Shown: positions 5,711 to 5,755 of the stretch, one piece after another | How the letters are laid out: every line of letters begins with the position of its first letter | Numbering within the stretch: the first letter of the stretch is position 1 | Source of the DNA: Flectobacillus sp. | GTDB lineage: Bacteria > Bacteroidota > Bacteroidia > Cytophagales > Spirosomataceae | Assembly: GCA_029865665.1 (NCBI GenBank) | Contig: JARXAV010000038.1 | Coordinates: 1-5,755, forward strand | DNA: 5,755 nucleotides | Direction: 5' to 3' | Made by a program: the position numbers and the translations under genes | Notes under the pieces: generated by a model | Seen by the model: the letters and a program-made list of their open reading frames with translations, nothing else | Told to the model about the DNA's origin: nothing | Database searches by the model: none

Positions 5711-5755
5711 ATGGACAACCAAATCATTCATCCGCAACAAGTATCGGTTTCTGAA
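5711..5755 (+). CDS. Start of a further gene, product not identifiable (3' end outside window)
   Basis: An ATG at 5711 opens a frame that runs to the window end for 15 codons, starting MDNQIIHPQQ and ending in SVSE. The 166-base gap before it is otherwise non-coding, and the frame continues the same-strand order, so a real gene start is plausible. The IHPQQVSVSE segment recalls the opening of left-handed beta-helix acyltransferases (pattern IHPxAxVSE), which would fit a sugar-modifying locus. Fifteen residues are too few to claim this. No clear promoter or ribosome-binding site is visible. Confidence 0.4.
   Translation, partial: MDNQIIHPQQVSVSE

Overview
This window holds five complete genes and two edge-truncated ones, all on the + strand. 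They look like part of a surface-polysaccharide or glycoconjugate locus that makes an unusual acidic sugar. The DNA is AT-rich, the starts lack clear Shine-Dalgarno sequences, and the gaps carry short repeats of a kind common in Bacteroidota. I infer a member of the Bacteroidota, possibly Cytophagales. That assignment rests on style only, because no marker gene is present.

Layout: (1) 1-589, end of a transketolase N-terminal (TPP-binding) subunit. (2) 700-1638, transketolase C-terminal subunit. (3) 1797-3140, class III PLP aminotransferase resembling glutamate-1-semialdehyde aminomutase. (4) 3236-4036, short-chain dehydrogenase/reductase. (5) 4063-4557, KdsC-type HAD phosphatase. (6) 4639-5544, NeuB-family PEP-condensing synthase without the usual C-terminal SAF domain. 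(7) 5711 to the end, first 15 codons of another gene. All gaps are shorter than 170 bases. Five of the six hold a repeat or inverted repeat, and each is of a different sequence type.

Working together: a PEP-dependent NeuB synthase next to a KdsC-like phosphatase is the classic core for a 3-deoxy-2-ulosonic (nonulosonic-type) acid made through a phosphorylated intermediate. The split transketolase, aminotransferase and SDR would build or modify the aldose acceptor by two-carbon transfer, amination and redox. The usual sialic, legionaminic and pseudaminic acid enzymes (NeuC-type epimerase, DegT aminotransferase, UDP-sugar dehydratase) and a CMP-sugar synthetase are not in the window but could lie outside it. 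The combination suggests a sugar that is not ordinary sialic acid. The product is unknown from sequence alone.
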